A stretch of DNA of 64,000 nt from Heliocidaris erythrogramma (GCA_025617745.1 CM046871.1:29714433-29778432), one strand, 5' to 3'; shown: positions 44,032 to 57,793, numbered from the stretch's first letter. Made by a program: numbers and translations. The notes: generated by a model from the sequence alone, not told the origin.

Positions 44032-44597
44032 TTAAGTCATTCGGCTATAATGTGCCATCACTATAAAGCAACTGCTTCGTATCGAAGTTCCAATAGTAAG
44101 GTGACAATAATCATGGGAGTAGTTTGTTATTCAATATACCTCATAATGCTTAAAACTTGTTGCATTTTAAAAAAATCTTTTTGTTCCCCATGACATCACT
44201 ATGATGAGGAGTCATTTTCCCCCCACTATTTCTTCTTGTGCTCGGAAAATTTCGAAATTGGAGGGTTGACATTCGGGCTCCCTTAGCGCAAGGAGTCATC
44301 TTAATAGACCAACATCACATGAGGCCAACAGCCCACAAGACCGACAGCCTACGAGACTTGCTCGAGACTGACAGCCCACCAAACTGACTTGTCTCGTGGA
44401 CTGTCGTTTTAACAAATTTAAGATAACCGCCCGTATTTCAAGGGTTATTTCTCTCACATCCTCCCGCTCTTTCGCTGTCGCTTTTTTAAAGTTGGCGTTT
44501 GGGGGAGGGCGACCGCCCCCACCGTGCCCCTTGCTACCTGGGTGTAGGAAAAAAACAAATGAATCCATATGCCAATTATTTAAGATATTGTTTGCAC
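44032..44597. other. No gene; repeat-like spacer
   Basis: Spacer with a CGACCGCCCCCACCG block similar to 5,460-5,480, suggesting a further repeat related to the poly-G-rich part of the foldback element. No coding motif. Confidence 0.35.
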
Positions 44598-44911
44598 CAT
44601 TGGCGGATCCGGGGGGGGGCTCCTTCGGCCCTCCCCCCCCCCCCTTTGGAAGAAAAGTATCCATTTTGACCATAAAGGATCCGCCCTCTTGTCGATTGTG
44701 CCCCCCCCCTTTTAGAATGAAAACTTTTTTTTTGGTTTTTTTTTTGTTTGCTTGTCAGAGAATTATAGAGGGAAACTGGACCCTCATAACTCCACCCCCC
44801 CCCCCCACTGAGCGAATATTCGAGAAGCTCGCAATAAAAAAAATACGGGGTCTACCTTTTCCAAAAGTTCACAAATCTGCATTCGTGTACTAAATCGTGG
44901 ATCCGCCCCTG
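44598..44911 (+). mobile_element. hAT-like MITE (GGCGGATCC family)
   Basis: 314 bp from CATTGGCGGATCC to GGATCCGCCCCTG, with GTTTGCAC on the left and CTTTGCAC on the right as an imperfect 8-bp duplication. Several G or C runs inside. Same family as 22,345 and 55,000. Confidence 0.85.
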
Positions 44912-45939
44912 CTTTGCACTTTTCATTATTTTTAACGATATGACTCACGCATGATGAGCAGAACATCGTATAAGTCACTGACGCAGTCCTATATAACGTG
45001 TATAACGTCAGCAAAAGACGTTGCATGTGAGATGGGCTTTTTGAAGTGGTTTTGCCTCCGAATCTGGCCGTGTTTGTTCTTTAGAAATATACAGGCTTGT
45101 TGTGAGAATGAATGATATATAGATTATTACTATAGCGGGCGCACTGACATTCACAAACTTCTGCTCATTTCATTTCTGCTCTCCTTTTTTAGATGAGGAA
45201 TACATTTTCAAAGAAATATTCTTTGAAAAAATATTCTTGTCTTACTCCATTTATGTTTCGTAAAATTTGTATTATGTTGAATAAAATTTAGGTTTAGAAA
45301 GATTTAGAATCTAGTTTCTAATACATCATGTCACATTCGACAAGTATATAAAGGAGGGGCAAGGAAAAAGTTTTAAAGGATTTTTAAATTTTCAACACAA
45401 AAAAAATGTCAATGTTTACTCTCTGGACGCCCCATCAAAGGGGGAGGGGTTGTTTCTGGAAAATAATCCGCGCCATTTACAAACTACAACTTGTTTTATA
45501 TTCTTTTCTGTAGTATAACATTTTAAAAGAATATTTTTTTCTGTTGAGATATTTTCTGTTCATATATATTTTGATTTAGAATCATCAGCATAATGAGGAA
45601 TATCAACAATCAAGAGGTAGAGAGGATATCACGGGCCGTCTGCTCCTCGAAATGAAAACCCTGTCACTGACATGAATATTTATCAACGACATAATTATGA
45701 TAGTCCAAAAGCTTCCCCATCATTCTTATTTTTCTATATATTTTTTTAATTACTAAACAATAAATATTTATTACTTTTATATCCGAGAGTGCAACGGGTG
45801 ACACAATCCGCATGTTCATTTCGTTGTTTATAATTATGTTTGTAATTGTATTTACAGATGTAGTCATTTTTTTACTATCCGTATTGTTCGTTTACCAGCT
45901 GAGCACACGTTGTACAATCATTTAAGAACATTTGTCCGG
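44912..45939. other. Repeat copy to about 45,130, then no feature
   Basis: 44,940-45,130 repeats 43,430-43,560. From 45,130 the sequence is AT-rich with no recognised gene or repeat edge. Confidence 0.4.
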
Positions 45940-46160
45940 GTACGCTCGCTATTCATAAGGACCGCTATTTAACCCACATTATGAATAGCGGTCCTTATGA
46001 ATAGTTATGAATAGTGGTCCTTATGAACGGAGGTCGTTATGAATAGCGAGGTGAATTTTCTATGGTTTGCTCGCTATTTAGAAAGACCGCTATTCATACA
46101 AACCGCTATTCATTTAGTCACGCGTTATGGATAGCGGTCCTTATGACTAGTGAGGTTACC
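45940..46160. repeat. Cluster of AATAGCGGTCCTTATGAA motifs
   Basis: At least eight variants of GAATAGCGGTCCTTAT or its reverse complement within about 220 bp, in both orientations. The outer ends are roughly inverted: GCTCGCTATTCATAAGGACC on the left, GGTCCTTATGACTAGTGAGG on the right. This fits a short foldback element. No target duplication could be fixed. Confidence 0.65.
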
Positions 46161-49100
46161 CCTATTTGTCTACATTGTAAGAAAATGAACGAAAATAAAA
46201 AAAAACCCCACTGCATTGTTTGTTCTCTTCTTTTTCATTTTCTGATTTATTTCGATTGATCTTTGTTCATATTCGTCCTCCATTCACATACAAGTTTGAT
46301 TTCATGTAGGTCTCATCATATTTCTCTCAGTTAAATCAATATTTTTCAATTTCAATTTATTTTAATTTCCACAGATAAACAAACTTTGACATAATTATGT
46401 AGAACATTATTCAGTAAGTTAGTATACATATATCAACATAATAATTTCACTCATTTTTTGTTTCCATAATCAAATAAATAATTGTGTGGAGTTAACAAAT
46501 CTGCAGAAATACTCTATATTGACCACTTATACATTTATGTTATTTATGTATGTAGGCCTGTCCTTGAATATAATTTCATTACAAACAAAAACTTGTACTT
46601 CATTCTTGAAATGTAAATATAACATGAGAAATATGAAAATAAATGAAATGAAAATGAAAATTTTCTGACAGAAACGATAGCCTTGAACCACTTGAATCAC
46701 TTGTGTGTGGATGTCTGGGTGGGCGAGAGTATAATTATAAGATGGTGTGTGTGTGTGTGCGTGTGTATGAAGCGCCTTACATTTATAAAAATAAATGTTG
46801 AATGTTTTATGAGTACCACATCACGCAATCCAATAACAATTTGAAAGTTAGATATTAGAGCCATAATGTGTTTTTTGTCACTTGTCAGAAAATCATTTTC
46901 CGGAAATGTGCCTACCCCTAGCCATTTTTTTATTTTACAATATAGTGGATCTGCCGCGGCTACAGCTACTATCAAAGTGGTAACTCATCTTATTAATGAT
47001 GGAATTAAAATATCGAGTCCTTGTCACGAAGCATCTGAAGCAATAGGAAAATGAGGGTGTGAACCGGTACTAGTTCCGGCTGTCCAGAATGCTTCCGGTT
47101 TATTTCTTTATCAACTATTGGCTTGTTTAGAAATTGTAGAGATAACCCGAATTGCTTGGATATTGTGTCATACGATCCTGGCGATATGTGAAATCTACAA
47201 ACTTCATGTCTATTTTTGGTCTATGATGCTAAAACGGCCCAAATGCATATACAATAGACCGGTTCTGTAAAATATTCCAATTTATGCACATTTGTGCTCT
47301 AAAGCATTTGTGTAAAGTGTTGTTTGTAAACGCCTTGATCTTAAAAAAAAACCCAAATTACAGAACAATTTTTTTTTCGGATGGCGATCACAGAGTCATA
47401 TCTCATTAATACACACATGTAAAACCCCAATCACACGCATACAATAATAATAAAAAGAATGATATCTTTAAGGCTTTATTAGAATTTGATGAACATGATT
47501 TGTACAAGGTTTCCTTTATGCAACTATATTATACTGTAGTGTAAGCAACTTGAGTGTAAACCCTGTCATTTACAAAGTAGGTCTACACTGCACATTGTAA
47601 TGGGATTTTAGTATAAAGTATGCAGTATGTAAGCTGAAAGGAAGACTACAATAAACAAACTTGCCCTTTGATACCAATATCAATGTCATAATCTGCTCGA
47701 AAATTGGTGACGTCACAATAACGTATGGATGCGTCACTAAACATGCTAAATAAACTGTCGTTAACGGAAAACTCGGTCATGCGCTTTGTGCAAACTGACA
47801 GACGACGTTCGGGAATGCACGATTGCATTCAATATGCCTGATTCATTACTTAATTTAGGCCGAATTTATAGTCTAAATAATTGGAAAACCCGGCCTTTTA
47901 TGATCATTGTAATTAAATAACATTTACTTTTATTTTCGGAATTGATTAAATCAAAGTATGAATCTGTATAAACATCCCTGTATCGTATATCTTTCTGTAA
48001 TTAAACTGCTTCCTGACATTCTTCGTAAACATGAAGATGATTGTAGGCTTACGCTTTCAATTTAAGTTTTTAAAGCTTCACCATCCGGTTATTGTCATTC
48101 AGTAAACATTATTTGCGGTCTCTTTTAAGAAACGAAATGGATTTCATTATTTATCGTTAAAGTCAATATTGTCCAATTCGTGTTATTAGAAACATGTTCT
48201 ACCTCTAAGTAAAGTATATAATTCTGTTCCAAAACAAGAAACATATAATATGTTCGTTTATTCCTTTCAATTACGAGATGGATTCAAAGCTCATATATGA
48301 ATCTCTTTGTATTTTTGTACCTAAACTGCCTTTTTACGAAGATGCTTGTAGGCATACACTTCACAAATCAACGTTTCCATAGTTCATATCTGTCAACTAA
48401 AACGTACTAAAAAACCGCACGCCTGTAATTGCATCGTTCAACCATTTGGTGATAATTCCCAGTCGATGATGATGTCGATGTCAATGTTGGAAAAAAAATC
48501 ATATAAAATCAATAATACATATTCCAACACTTTTTTTGATATGTAATTACTGGTTCAGATCAGTCCCATGAGAGATGAGGAATTGGTCCCAGTGGAATTG
48601 GCCCCCTTCAAGGTATGATTGTGAACATGTTAATATTTGTAAAGAATAATCAGTCCCGCTCGAGGCTGTCCGTCTCCTCAAGCCATGCTTACAACGGCAG
48701 CCATCTGCATTCAGTACATACAACATTAATTATACATAAAAGATTATCTAATTCCATCTAGGCCCATGATTCGTTTGTTTGTTTATTTGTTTTTTCTCGC
48801 TTATATGCTTGCTATATTAATTTGTATACCGTTCTTTGTATCATGTACACATTTGATTTGTTGTATTTGTTATACTGATTGTAGAAAATAAATTTCTTTG
48901 AAACGAAACGAATTTTATGGGGACTTTGTTAGCCCCCAAGAAACCTCATAACCACTGTATAGCTTAGACCCAGTTTGCGGGTAGTCGAAGTTGCAGCCAG
49001 GCTGTAGAAAGAAAAAGAAGCTGGAACCCCCCCCCCCCCCCCCCTTCACATTTTCAGGAAGTCAAGGAAATTGTATGAACTAGTCAAGACACGAGTATGA

Positions 49101-51390
49101 ATGGTGCCTGCTTACTTATTTGTCATGATTTTATTTTTTATTTCTCATTTTTTACCACATGAGCCTATGGGGAAATAATTACAGGTGTGCGCCCAAAAGC
49201 GAATAGACTTGGTCCACTAATCTATGGAGCGCCAAGTGTCCGCTTATTGTAATCATCACACACTTATTTTTCAGTCTCATTTCATGGCAAACTTACAGCT
49301 ATTTGTATAAGGAATTGGAAGGGATATGGCCTTGATACTCCATATTACCCCCCACCATCTATGACTTTCGTTCTAAAAAAAAGTTATAATTTTAATAACA
49401 AATTATGTAGTATGGTACGTAAATATGATAAACATCAGAGCATTCGATTGCATGTTTTACCTCAGGGGAAGGAAGGGACGATCATCCTCTATCATCTCTT
49501 AAACATGCCCTCAGGAAAAGCGGAAAGAACATCAGAGCTTTATGAGACATACATGTATAAGCTTCGGGATAATGTGAGAACTTCGGGATAATTTATCCCC
49601 GCTTGTCAGAGATTCATATATATGACATTGATATAAGACTTGTGCCCTCTCACAATTACTCGAACACCGTCCCTGCCCAAAATATGACTCAGTTGTATTA
49701 TATCATGAACATGAATAATTCCTCAACAAACATACTTTCAAGGATTTAGCACGTTTTGAAACAGAAGTCTTCATATTCGTAATCATGGTACTCACATCTG
49801 CCAGAGTCAGTGAACTTAACTTTGGAAGTAGTCTAATGAACTGGCAGTGCACTGATTCGTATAAGCGACCAGGCATGGTATCCGGCGTCCCGCAGTGCGC
49901 GCGAAAGTACGGATTCCCAATTTCCCAACGTTACGTGAGTTATTATTTTCTATCATAGTGACGCCACACGGACGGACGTTCCGACGCGCGGATCATTTAA
50001 CATGATACATGTATTTAAATCCATATTTATCGCCTGATGATGACGAAAGATAGCTAACGATCTACCCTCACAATCCATCAAAATATACGACCGTCTGGAA
50101 AATATCACCGGTGACAAACCCTTCGCCTTTAGCAAGCCAAAACAACTCACCTCGCGTCAGGAGGGATAGGATCACTCACCTGTGTAGGTAAGTGCAATAT
50201 GCTTTTCACCCTAATTTTCTGCAAGCCATATCACAATGGGAAAGCAAATATTTGACGCGTTTGCATGATGTCCTTGTTTGCCCAAGATGTGAACGGTTTA
50301 TCATAGCACATAAACGTGACCAGGTGTTCATATTTTTTTTTTTATGTCAAAGAATTTTTTCTAAAAATTGAAGTTAATTTCGGTTTATTTTGTCCATATG
50401 CTTAATGTCATCCGGAATTATATGAGACCGACTATTTTAAAGTATTGTCCCGTAAAAAGGTTAAGTATTCCTGGTGATCGCATAATGCTCTCCTATACTA
50501 GTAGATCAGACCAAAGGTCAATGAAAAATGATGCTTTCAAATTGATTATGTTCATTCTTCCATGATGATAATACGGTTAATTGTAGGACACAAAATGACC
50601 AAAAATCGTGGACTTGCCCTCACGAGAAAAACCACAAAAGTTGCAATGAATCATTTTTCGTAATTTTAGATGTTGATATTTGGTTGTAAAGTTGTATCAG
50701 AGCTGATTTGTTGTTCTTACTCGTATATAGGCCTTATCTATACAAACATGAATCACTGGCGTATCCGGTAAAATCTTTTCGTTCCATAAAATTCTCTGAA
50801 GCAATATGCATTTGACAATTTAGTAGGCTTCTCCTTATCGTACTACGGGTAAAGTAAATAATTCATGAGTTGTGTGCAAAACGGAGATCTTTTTCCCATG
50901 CAAGTTCTGCCTTTTTTATAAAATGTTTTTGTTGTCTATTATCATGATTATTATGCAATGAAGAGAGAGAGAGAGACATAATATTTCCCTCACTTGGTAC
51001 GTGTAGCTAATATCAAAACATTATTTAATCGAGTACCAGCATGGACCTCCAAGGTTCTGGACCGTTCCCATTATCTGTTATGTATTTGTATTTTTAATTA
51101 TCATGTTACTGTAGCTACTAGAAAGTTGAGGAAACATACTGAATTGTCATAATAGAAAGCCCGGAAAAGGAAGAGCAGACTATCATTGTTCCGCTATTGG
51201 GCCCTAGGTGAAGGTTTCCTAAAGTGCGACCTGTAGCTCCCCACACTGGCAGATGAGAGTGGCAAGCAGTCCGTGTCCCCCTTTTGGCCAATAAGGCACA
51301 TGGAAAGCGCCTGAAAATGGGATAACCCTTTTTGCTTGTCATTTAAAGAATGGAATTGTGCCCACTTCGAGTAGAATCCATGGTGTTATA
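46161..51390. other. About 5.2 kb without a recognisable gene
   Basis: AT-rich non-coding sequence. Notable are a GT microsatellite near 46,745, a 22-C run near 49,027 and a GA run near 50,962. The longest frames are 60-92 codons and carry no domain I recognise. Nothing looks like a structured RNA gene. Confidence 0.5.
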
Positions 51391-51480
51391 GAGCTACTGC
51401 GGTCTAGTAGACAGACTACTGATCAAAGGATCCACGCAGGTGCAGGTTCGAATCCCTGTCAAGGCATTATTTTGACCCGG
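51390..51480 (+). repeat. tRNA-like sequence, probably SINE-derived
   Basis: GGTTCGAATCC at about 51,446 is a perfect B box, and GCGGTCTAGTAGACAG upstream could be an A box. The T-stem is mismatched and no acceptor stem closes, so a working tRNA gene is unlikely. Confidence 0.4.
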
Positions 51481-52217
51481 CTTATTTCATCATAATCTGC
51501 AGTTTGCCTGTATTTGTTATCAATGAGAGTATGGGGACCTCGAGGTACGGCGACCCTATCAAGATCTTAGGTGTATTTCAAAGGGAGATCATATGATGCC
51601 TGCTTCACGGTTTGTGTGTATGAATGTCACGATCGTTGGAGGCCGAACGTTCAATTGATGCGTAAATGTAAATGTTTATTAAGACCATTTGTTTGATTTT
51701 ACGAGCATGGTGCTTTATCAATATTGGTCTTCTGATTCTTATTAATTTTTAATTTTTAAAATTTCATTTTTATTTCTTTCATTTCATTTTATTAAAGTAT
51801 TTTTCTTAATCATCATTATTTTATTGTTAGGGGGGGGGGGCTGTGTGGACCATTTCAGACAGGCCTGTTTCTTCATAACGCTTTATGGTTCTTCCTTTAA
51901 CCATTTCAGGACAGGAATTATTAAAGGACTAAATTGGTCACATTTTGTTCTTCGAATTGGCAACAATATTTTTCTTTTAGTGCTACATGGTTCGAATAAA
52001 ATGCAATGTCTTTGAAAACAACATACATAGTTAAAAACTTTATCGAAGTTGCCAATTTTGACAAAACATGATTTTGAACCTCTCAATGTGTTGCCAATTT
52101 AAGGATTTCAAAGCTTATTCTCCTGGCAGCATCGCAATATGGTCATGTAACAAAAGTGGACACATTATGTGCAGAAATTTTTGCTCTTTCTACTCATGCA
52201 TTCTACTCATGCATATA
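51481..52217. other. No recognisable feature
   Basis: AT-rich sequence with a short poly-G near 51,831. No motif found. Confidence 0.4.
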
Positions 52218-53036
52218 CACTAAAGGAAAAAAGAAACTTATAAAAGTTCAAGAGATCACCAAATTAAATTCTCTGCATGGAAATGTACCAAATTTGGATA
52301 TAATGTTGATTCAATGCATGGCTTTAAATGACAGTCAATAACAAAAAGTTTTCTTCAATGCCACAAAAGAAATGTGCACTGAAGCAAAGGACTCTCTAAT
52401 CCCCAAGTCACAAAGACAAACTGCAGCCTTGTACACCATATGCATGTCAATGAATGAAACAAAAGAATTTCAAAAGGGATTTGCAAGTTCATATCCAAAC
52501 AGATTAATAGCCAGTATGTCCACCTCTAGCTTGCTGGCAAGCTGTACACCGTCTTCGCATGCTTCCGATCAGATTCGCGATGGTAGCCTGGGAACATTGT
52601 TCCATTCCTCTTGCAGTGCTGCAATGAGCGTCTCCCTATTGATGGGTTGATTGTCACGCCTTGACACACGTCGACCAAGCTCTTCCCAGAGATGTTCAAT
52701 TGGGGAAAGGTCTGGTGAACGGGCGAACCATGGCAGAACATCAATATCCTCTTGCTCGAGGGGTGCAAATCCCTTTTGAAATTCTTTTGTTTCATTCATT
52801 GACATGCATATGGTGTACAAGACTGCAGTTTATCTTTGTGACTTTGGGATTAGAGAGTCCTTTGTTTCAGTGCACATTTCTTTTGTGGCATTGAAGAAAA
52901 CTTTTTGTTATTGACTGTCATTTAAAGCCATGCATTGAATCAACATTATATCCAAATTTGGTACATTTCCACGCAGAGAATTTAATTTGGTGATCTCTTG
53001 AACTTTTATAAGTTTCTTTTTTCCTTTACCGGCGTG
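52218..53036 (-). mobile_element. Tc1-like snapback derivative
   Basis: 819 bp between TA dinucleotides. The ends are CAC...TAAAGGAAAAAAGAAAC and the mirrored TTTCTTTTTTCCTTTACC...GTG. The inverted arms are about 260 bp and include transposase coding sequence in both, so this is a rearranged deletion product rather than a simple MITE. The centre holds the C-terminal part of a transposase. Confidence 0.82.
52526..52800 (-). pseudogene. Tc1-like transposase C-terminal fragment
   Basis: Minus strand: EQEDIDVLPWFARSPDLSPIEHLW with the catalytic Glu in IEHLW, then LGRRVSRRDNQP and LQEEWNNVPR. The matching piece of a complete enzyme would be the last third. It lacks the DNA-binding domain and both catalytic Asp residues, so it is not functional. 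It belongs to a different Tc1 lineage from the one at 19,687. Confidence 0.88.
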
Positions 53037-54890
53037 TATTTTTCAGGGCTCTGAATCAAAAGTTACTAGTCAAACCACAAAATGTGGTCAATATACCGCT
53101 TCTGTAATGTATACAAATTTATGCACATATATTTTCTGAGCACCTAGTGACGAGATATTCCATGAACATGCTTTTTATAAATGAGCCTAAATGCTTGGAA
53201 TCCATTTTGCATAGATTATTTGTTGCTATGTCCGGCAAGCTTTCAGGTTGAAAGGTTCAGAATAACCTTTGTTTGAAAGGTATGCATAAAATTTGCAGCA
53301 TTACCGAAGCGGTCTATTGTCTCGAAAGGGTTAAAGGTGTATGGCTGATGAGGTTTCCATCTTAATAGCACTAGCTGCTTGGACAAATGCTGTCCATTTA
53401 TCATGATGTCTCGTCTACATATACTCCTTTATGACGGGTAGTAAACTCATTAAGGAAGACGTGTGACCTATGTAACACTAGCCTGCTGATAAATATGGTT
53501 AATGGATGTACATTACCAATTTGCCACATAATGCGCGTTGATTTGTTGATCTTTCTACATAATAAAACGCAAGAGAAGTCTAAGAGGGAGAGAGAGAGAG
53601 AGTGGGGGGGGGGGGGGGGGAGTGAGTGAGTGTATGAAAGAGTCAAGAGGGGGGGGGGGGGTAATCATAACCAATCGGAGAATGTAAGCCGATTATTGCT
53701 ATAAAGTTGTAAAGGTGACAGAATTTTCACATGAAATTCACAAAGCTTTTTCCTAACCACAGACCTAGTATAAGTTTTCATCTTATCATCATAATAAACA
53801 TGGGTGACAATGGTTCTGATCACGTACAGTTTGAATACCGCATTTTTTGTGTTTTTATTTTACAGATAAATGTCAATCAGATTTTATTATCTATATAGAC
53901 ATCTGGGGTGATTCGAATAGACTATACACATATTTATCAGTAGCACTGTTTAAACAGGCATGACAGGTGACTGATCATGTGACTGACGGTGAAGGCAGAA
54001 CGCGTGGTTCAATGCTGAATCTGGAAACTCACTTCCAGTAAAACTGTTTTTCACCCTGATGATGTTGTTAGACGTGATAATCTAAACCCAACCCAGCTGC
54101 ACTTGAAAACTATGACTAATTCAAAACATTTTCAGCCACTACTAGACTCATTTTCTCTTTTATTTCTCCATACTCGTTTGGTACGTGGTGGTGGTACGGT
54201 GGTACGATGGAACGGGGTACTCGTAATAATTCCGAATATTTGATACATTACTCCGAAGGTTCGTTATTCCGAAGGTTCGTATTGAATTCCGAAAATGAAA
54301 TAGCGTTCGTAATTCCAAAAATGAAAAAGAGCTCATAATTGGACATAATGATAAAAGCAACCAACCTAGCTGAACTTGAAAACTATTTAACACAGTTTAA
54401 GCAACTTCCAGATTCCTTTTCTCCTCCATTCTTCATAGTCGTTTGTATCATGGAAGGGAGGGGGGGGGGGGCGTAATGCCCAAACGGGGAAAGAAATATA
54501 GTCTGGGCTGTGATAAAGAGTGCAGTATCAAAAACCAAAAAGTTCCTGCGTTGAGGGATGGGGAGGAGGAGGGGGGGGGGGGGGGTACTTGAAGAGGGTG
54601 AGGGGTGAGGGGAGTCTGGAGGGGATTCAGATAGGGAGGGTTTAAAGGACCTGACACTTTTTTAATGAATTGATATTCCAAGTAGTTAAATCAATCATAA
54701 CAGCGCATTCATTGAACCCTATACAATTATCATATTAAATAGCATAAGCATACAATTGTGGTTGTTGTGGTTTTATCCTGTAACCACTGTGAGTAATTCA
54801 CTCAATATCGTTTTGAATTCAGACATTAAATGGCCTCACAGAATCAAATGATTCGATCAAATTCTTTATGAAATGCTGTTTTATTTATGT
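53037..54890. other. No gene; simple and short repeats
   Basis: GA and G runs at 53,585-53,665; ATTCCGAAGGTTCGTTATTCC-type words (ATTCCGAAGGTTCG) repeated near 54,230-54,310; a duplicated block of about 100 bp at 54,085-54,185 and 54,358-54,450; poly-G runs near 54,460 and 54,575. No coding motif. Confidence 0.5.
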
Positions 54891-54904
54891 GCCAGTGTTT
54901 TAGC

Positions 54905-54999
54905 ATTAATGCTGCTGTTACTACTGCTGCTACTACTACAACTACTACTACTACTACTACTACTATTACTACTACTACTACTACTACTACTGCTACTAC
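54905..54999 (+). repeat. CTA trinucleotide microsatellite
   Basis: Mostly (CTA)n with CTG variants. It continues after the two MITEs at 55,277-55,291 and again at 55,558, so both elements landed in one microsatellite. The Leu-rich or Ser-rich frames it creates are not genes. Confidence 0.9.
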
Positions 55000-55276
55000 C
55001 AGGGGCGGATCCAGGATTTAGTATAAGGGGGGGGGGGCACAATTTTTTTTCGCCAGACCTCCAAAATTCGGTCAGTGGGGGGGGGGGGGGTATGGGCTTC
55101 CAGTTTCCCTCCATAATTCTCTGACAAGCAAAAAAAAAAAAGGTTTTCATTCTAAAAGGGGGGGGGGGAGGCGCAATCGACAAAAAGGCAGATCTTTTAT
55201 GGTCAAAATGCATACTTTTCTTCCAAAGGGGGGGGGGGGGGCATGGGCCAGAAGTGCCCCCCTGGATCCGCCACTG
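55000..55276 (-). mobile_element. hAT-like MITE in the CTA microsatellite
   Basis: 277 bp; ends CAGGGGCGGATCCAGG and, inverted, CAGTGGCGGATCCAGG. Flanks GCTACTAC and ACTACTAC fit an 8-bp duplication inside the repeat. Four poly-G runs. It is inverted relative to 44,598. Confidence 0.88.
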
Positions 55277-55291
55277 ACTACTACTACTACT

Positions 55292-55557
55292 CACTATGAA
55301 CATGGCGAACAAAGAAGCGGACAAAATATACAGCTCCTCATTGTACCTTCCACAATTGCTCTGGTAGACAAAAGAACATCCCTTGATTGCTATTATGTAA
55401 AAGTATGTAGAACAGGTGTCACATGCATATTCACCTGTTCTACTTATTTTACATAATAGCAATGAAGGGATGTTCTTTTGTCTACTAGAGCAATTGTGGA
55501 GGGTACAATGAGGAGCTGTATATTTTGTCCGCTCTCTTTGTCATCGTGTTTATAGTG
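55292..55557. mobile_element. CACTA-like MITE, copy 2
   Basis: 266 bp from CACTATGAACATGG to GTTTATAGTG, with ACT on both sides. Arms pair for more than 100 bp. Close relative of 36,619-36,895. Confidence 0.88.
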
Positions 55558-55678
55558 ACTACTACTACGACTATACTACTGGTACTTCTACTTTCCACCT
55601 CCCTGCTTCTACTATTACTAATTCTCCTGCCACAATACATGCTATATATTACCACTCTCCTATATGATATAAATGAAA

Positions 55679-55846
55679 GGGCCGGTCATATTTGTCTGAT
55701 AACGATAACGATAACACCCTACTATAATGGTGTGTACGTGTGAGTATGCTCGTGTTTGTTCATAGTAGAGCAGCTCTAGCTCTAGGCTGTAACTTCTATG
55801 ACAAATCTCGTTATCGCTATCGTTATCGTACAAATGTGACCAGTCC
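55679..55846. mobile_element. Small foldback element with GATAAC repeats
   Basis: 168 bp; GGGCCGGTCATATTTGTC followed by GATAACGATAACGATAAC is mirrored by GTTATCGCTATCGTTATCG and ACAAATGTGACCAGTCC. No target duplication is clear. Confidence 0.75.
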
Positions 55847-56737
55847 TTAAAACTTTTATTGTGACAGAAGTGTCTATTATACTGAAAGCGAAAGTTGATA
55901 AAATAATAATGAAGGAGTAAAGACCACTTAAAATATAATTTCAAATCTAAGTGCGGTGAAAATTAGATCGATCAAAAGCTTCCACTTGTGTATGTCCTGT
56001 CTCGTGCTTCTTGGATCAATGAGGAAGACTACTTTCCTGCTATTTCATTCAAATCACAATCTTTGTTGTAGTTGTCATGTAGAGCAGGCGCGGATACAGT
56101 TGCATTTTATCAAAGATTATCATTGTCGCGGTATCTATTATGAGTAATCCAGTGATTACAACTTTTATGCGAAACCAATTTAGTTAGTATGAAGTCATTC
56201 TTTACTATTTCATATTACATTTTGGTGTAAATCTATAATAAGAAAGATGATGATATAGTTATATTCTTATTTTCTTGCCTAATCCCATGTGACATGTGAA
56301 AAGCGATCGTTGAAGCCAATGTGTTGGTATATAAGTGTGATGCGTTGTACAGCTGTTTAGTGCTTAAGATACACATTGTGACGTTCTAATAAACAGGTTA
56401 AGAGAATCTGCTTGGATAAAATGATGCGCCTACCGTACCCCGAAATATAATTATGTCATTCAATTTGAGCAATTTCATAAATGGGAAACAAACCTCTGGT
56501 CGGATATGACATAATGTCTAGACCCTCAGTGAAAAAAAAAGAAGAAAGAAAACTAAATATCAAAGAAAATCAAGCACTAGATTTTGCCTGTGTACGTGCA
56601 AATTGCAACAACCCATGTCGCAGTCGCAGGTACCGAGTGACATCACACACCAAACTCAAGTTGGGACTGTTGAACAATCTTGAGGACTGAGAGAGAGAGG
56701 GAGAGAGAGAGAGAGAGAGAGAGAGTGAGATGGAGGA

Positions 56738-56781
<44 letters not shown>

Positions 56782-57762
56782 TGGGGGCATCAAAAACATT
56801 AATTATAACTAAATGCTCCATAAGATGCACATCATGATAACTGCACAATTGTTTCGGGCGATGCACAGGTATGTTTCTTTCGTGGCCACTTATCGCATCT
56901 ACACGCATTAAAAATTTGAGATCAAGTCATGTAAGCTGGAAACTTTGACTCTTTGAAGTGGAAGGTCGCTTTGTTTAAAATCTTTCCGGAAATTCGTGGA
57001 TTAGAGATTTTTTGCCCATTTCCTTCCTGTGGTAGGTCTAAGCAAGGAGGTACTATAGGCAAGCTCCTCAGGTCTAAGGATCAGTGGTGCTCTGTGCTCA
57101 TGCATGCTTTCTGGCCAATGATACTTCGTTTGGAAAGAGAAAGAGAACGAGAGAGAGAGAGAGAGAGATTATCCAGGGAAAAGACACACAGAGAGAATTT
57201 AAATAATATGTGCCTGTACATACTAGCAGTGAAAATCCATCTCAGCCAATTGATTTATTGACGTCGCTCAGATTTCCAACCCCCTGTATCTTCTTCAGCA
57301 GCAAATACTCCTTGAGAATAATACCGTAAGAGAGACGGAGAGGGAGAGGAGATGAAGGGAAGTAGAGGGAGGGAGAAAGAAAAAGATGTAGGTAGAGAGA
57401 GAGAGAGAGAGAGAGAGAGGGGTGGGGTGGGGGAGATAGGTATGACGATAGAGAAGATCGAAAACCCATGGTTCCACAATAATTCTCTCTTCTGAAGCAA
57501 ACTGGTGCGTTCAAATAGACACATATTCGTCGTACTTGCTCCAGTTTTGAGATTGATTAGATGTGTGCTTGAGTATGACATGAACATTGGTAATGCAACG
57601 TAAAAACCCTCTGTCATCATCTATTCATACCAATTTCGTGGGACATCGGCACGACTGTTTTGTTTTCTCCCCAAATTAGGCCTGCAAAATGTCATGCCTG
57701 AGATGCCTGATGTTCAATTTTTCATCTCGGTGCACTTCGTTGGGGATGGGAGATCAGCGGGA

Positions 57763-57793
<31 letters not shown>

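Noticed and set aside
51390-51480. A possible tRNA gene
   Set aside because: The B box is good, but the T-stem has two mismatches and no acceptor stem closes, so a SINE-derived remnant is more likely.
54873-55462. Leu-rich and Ser-rich frames around 55 kb
   Set aside because: They come from the CTA microsatellite and two MITEs.
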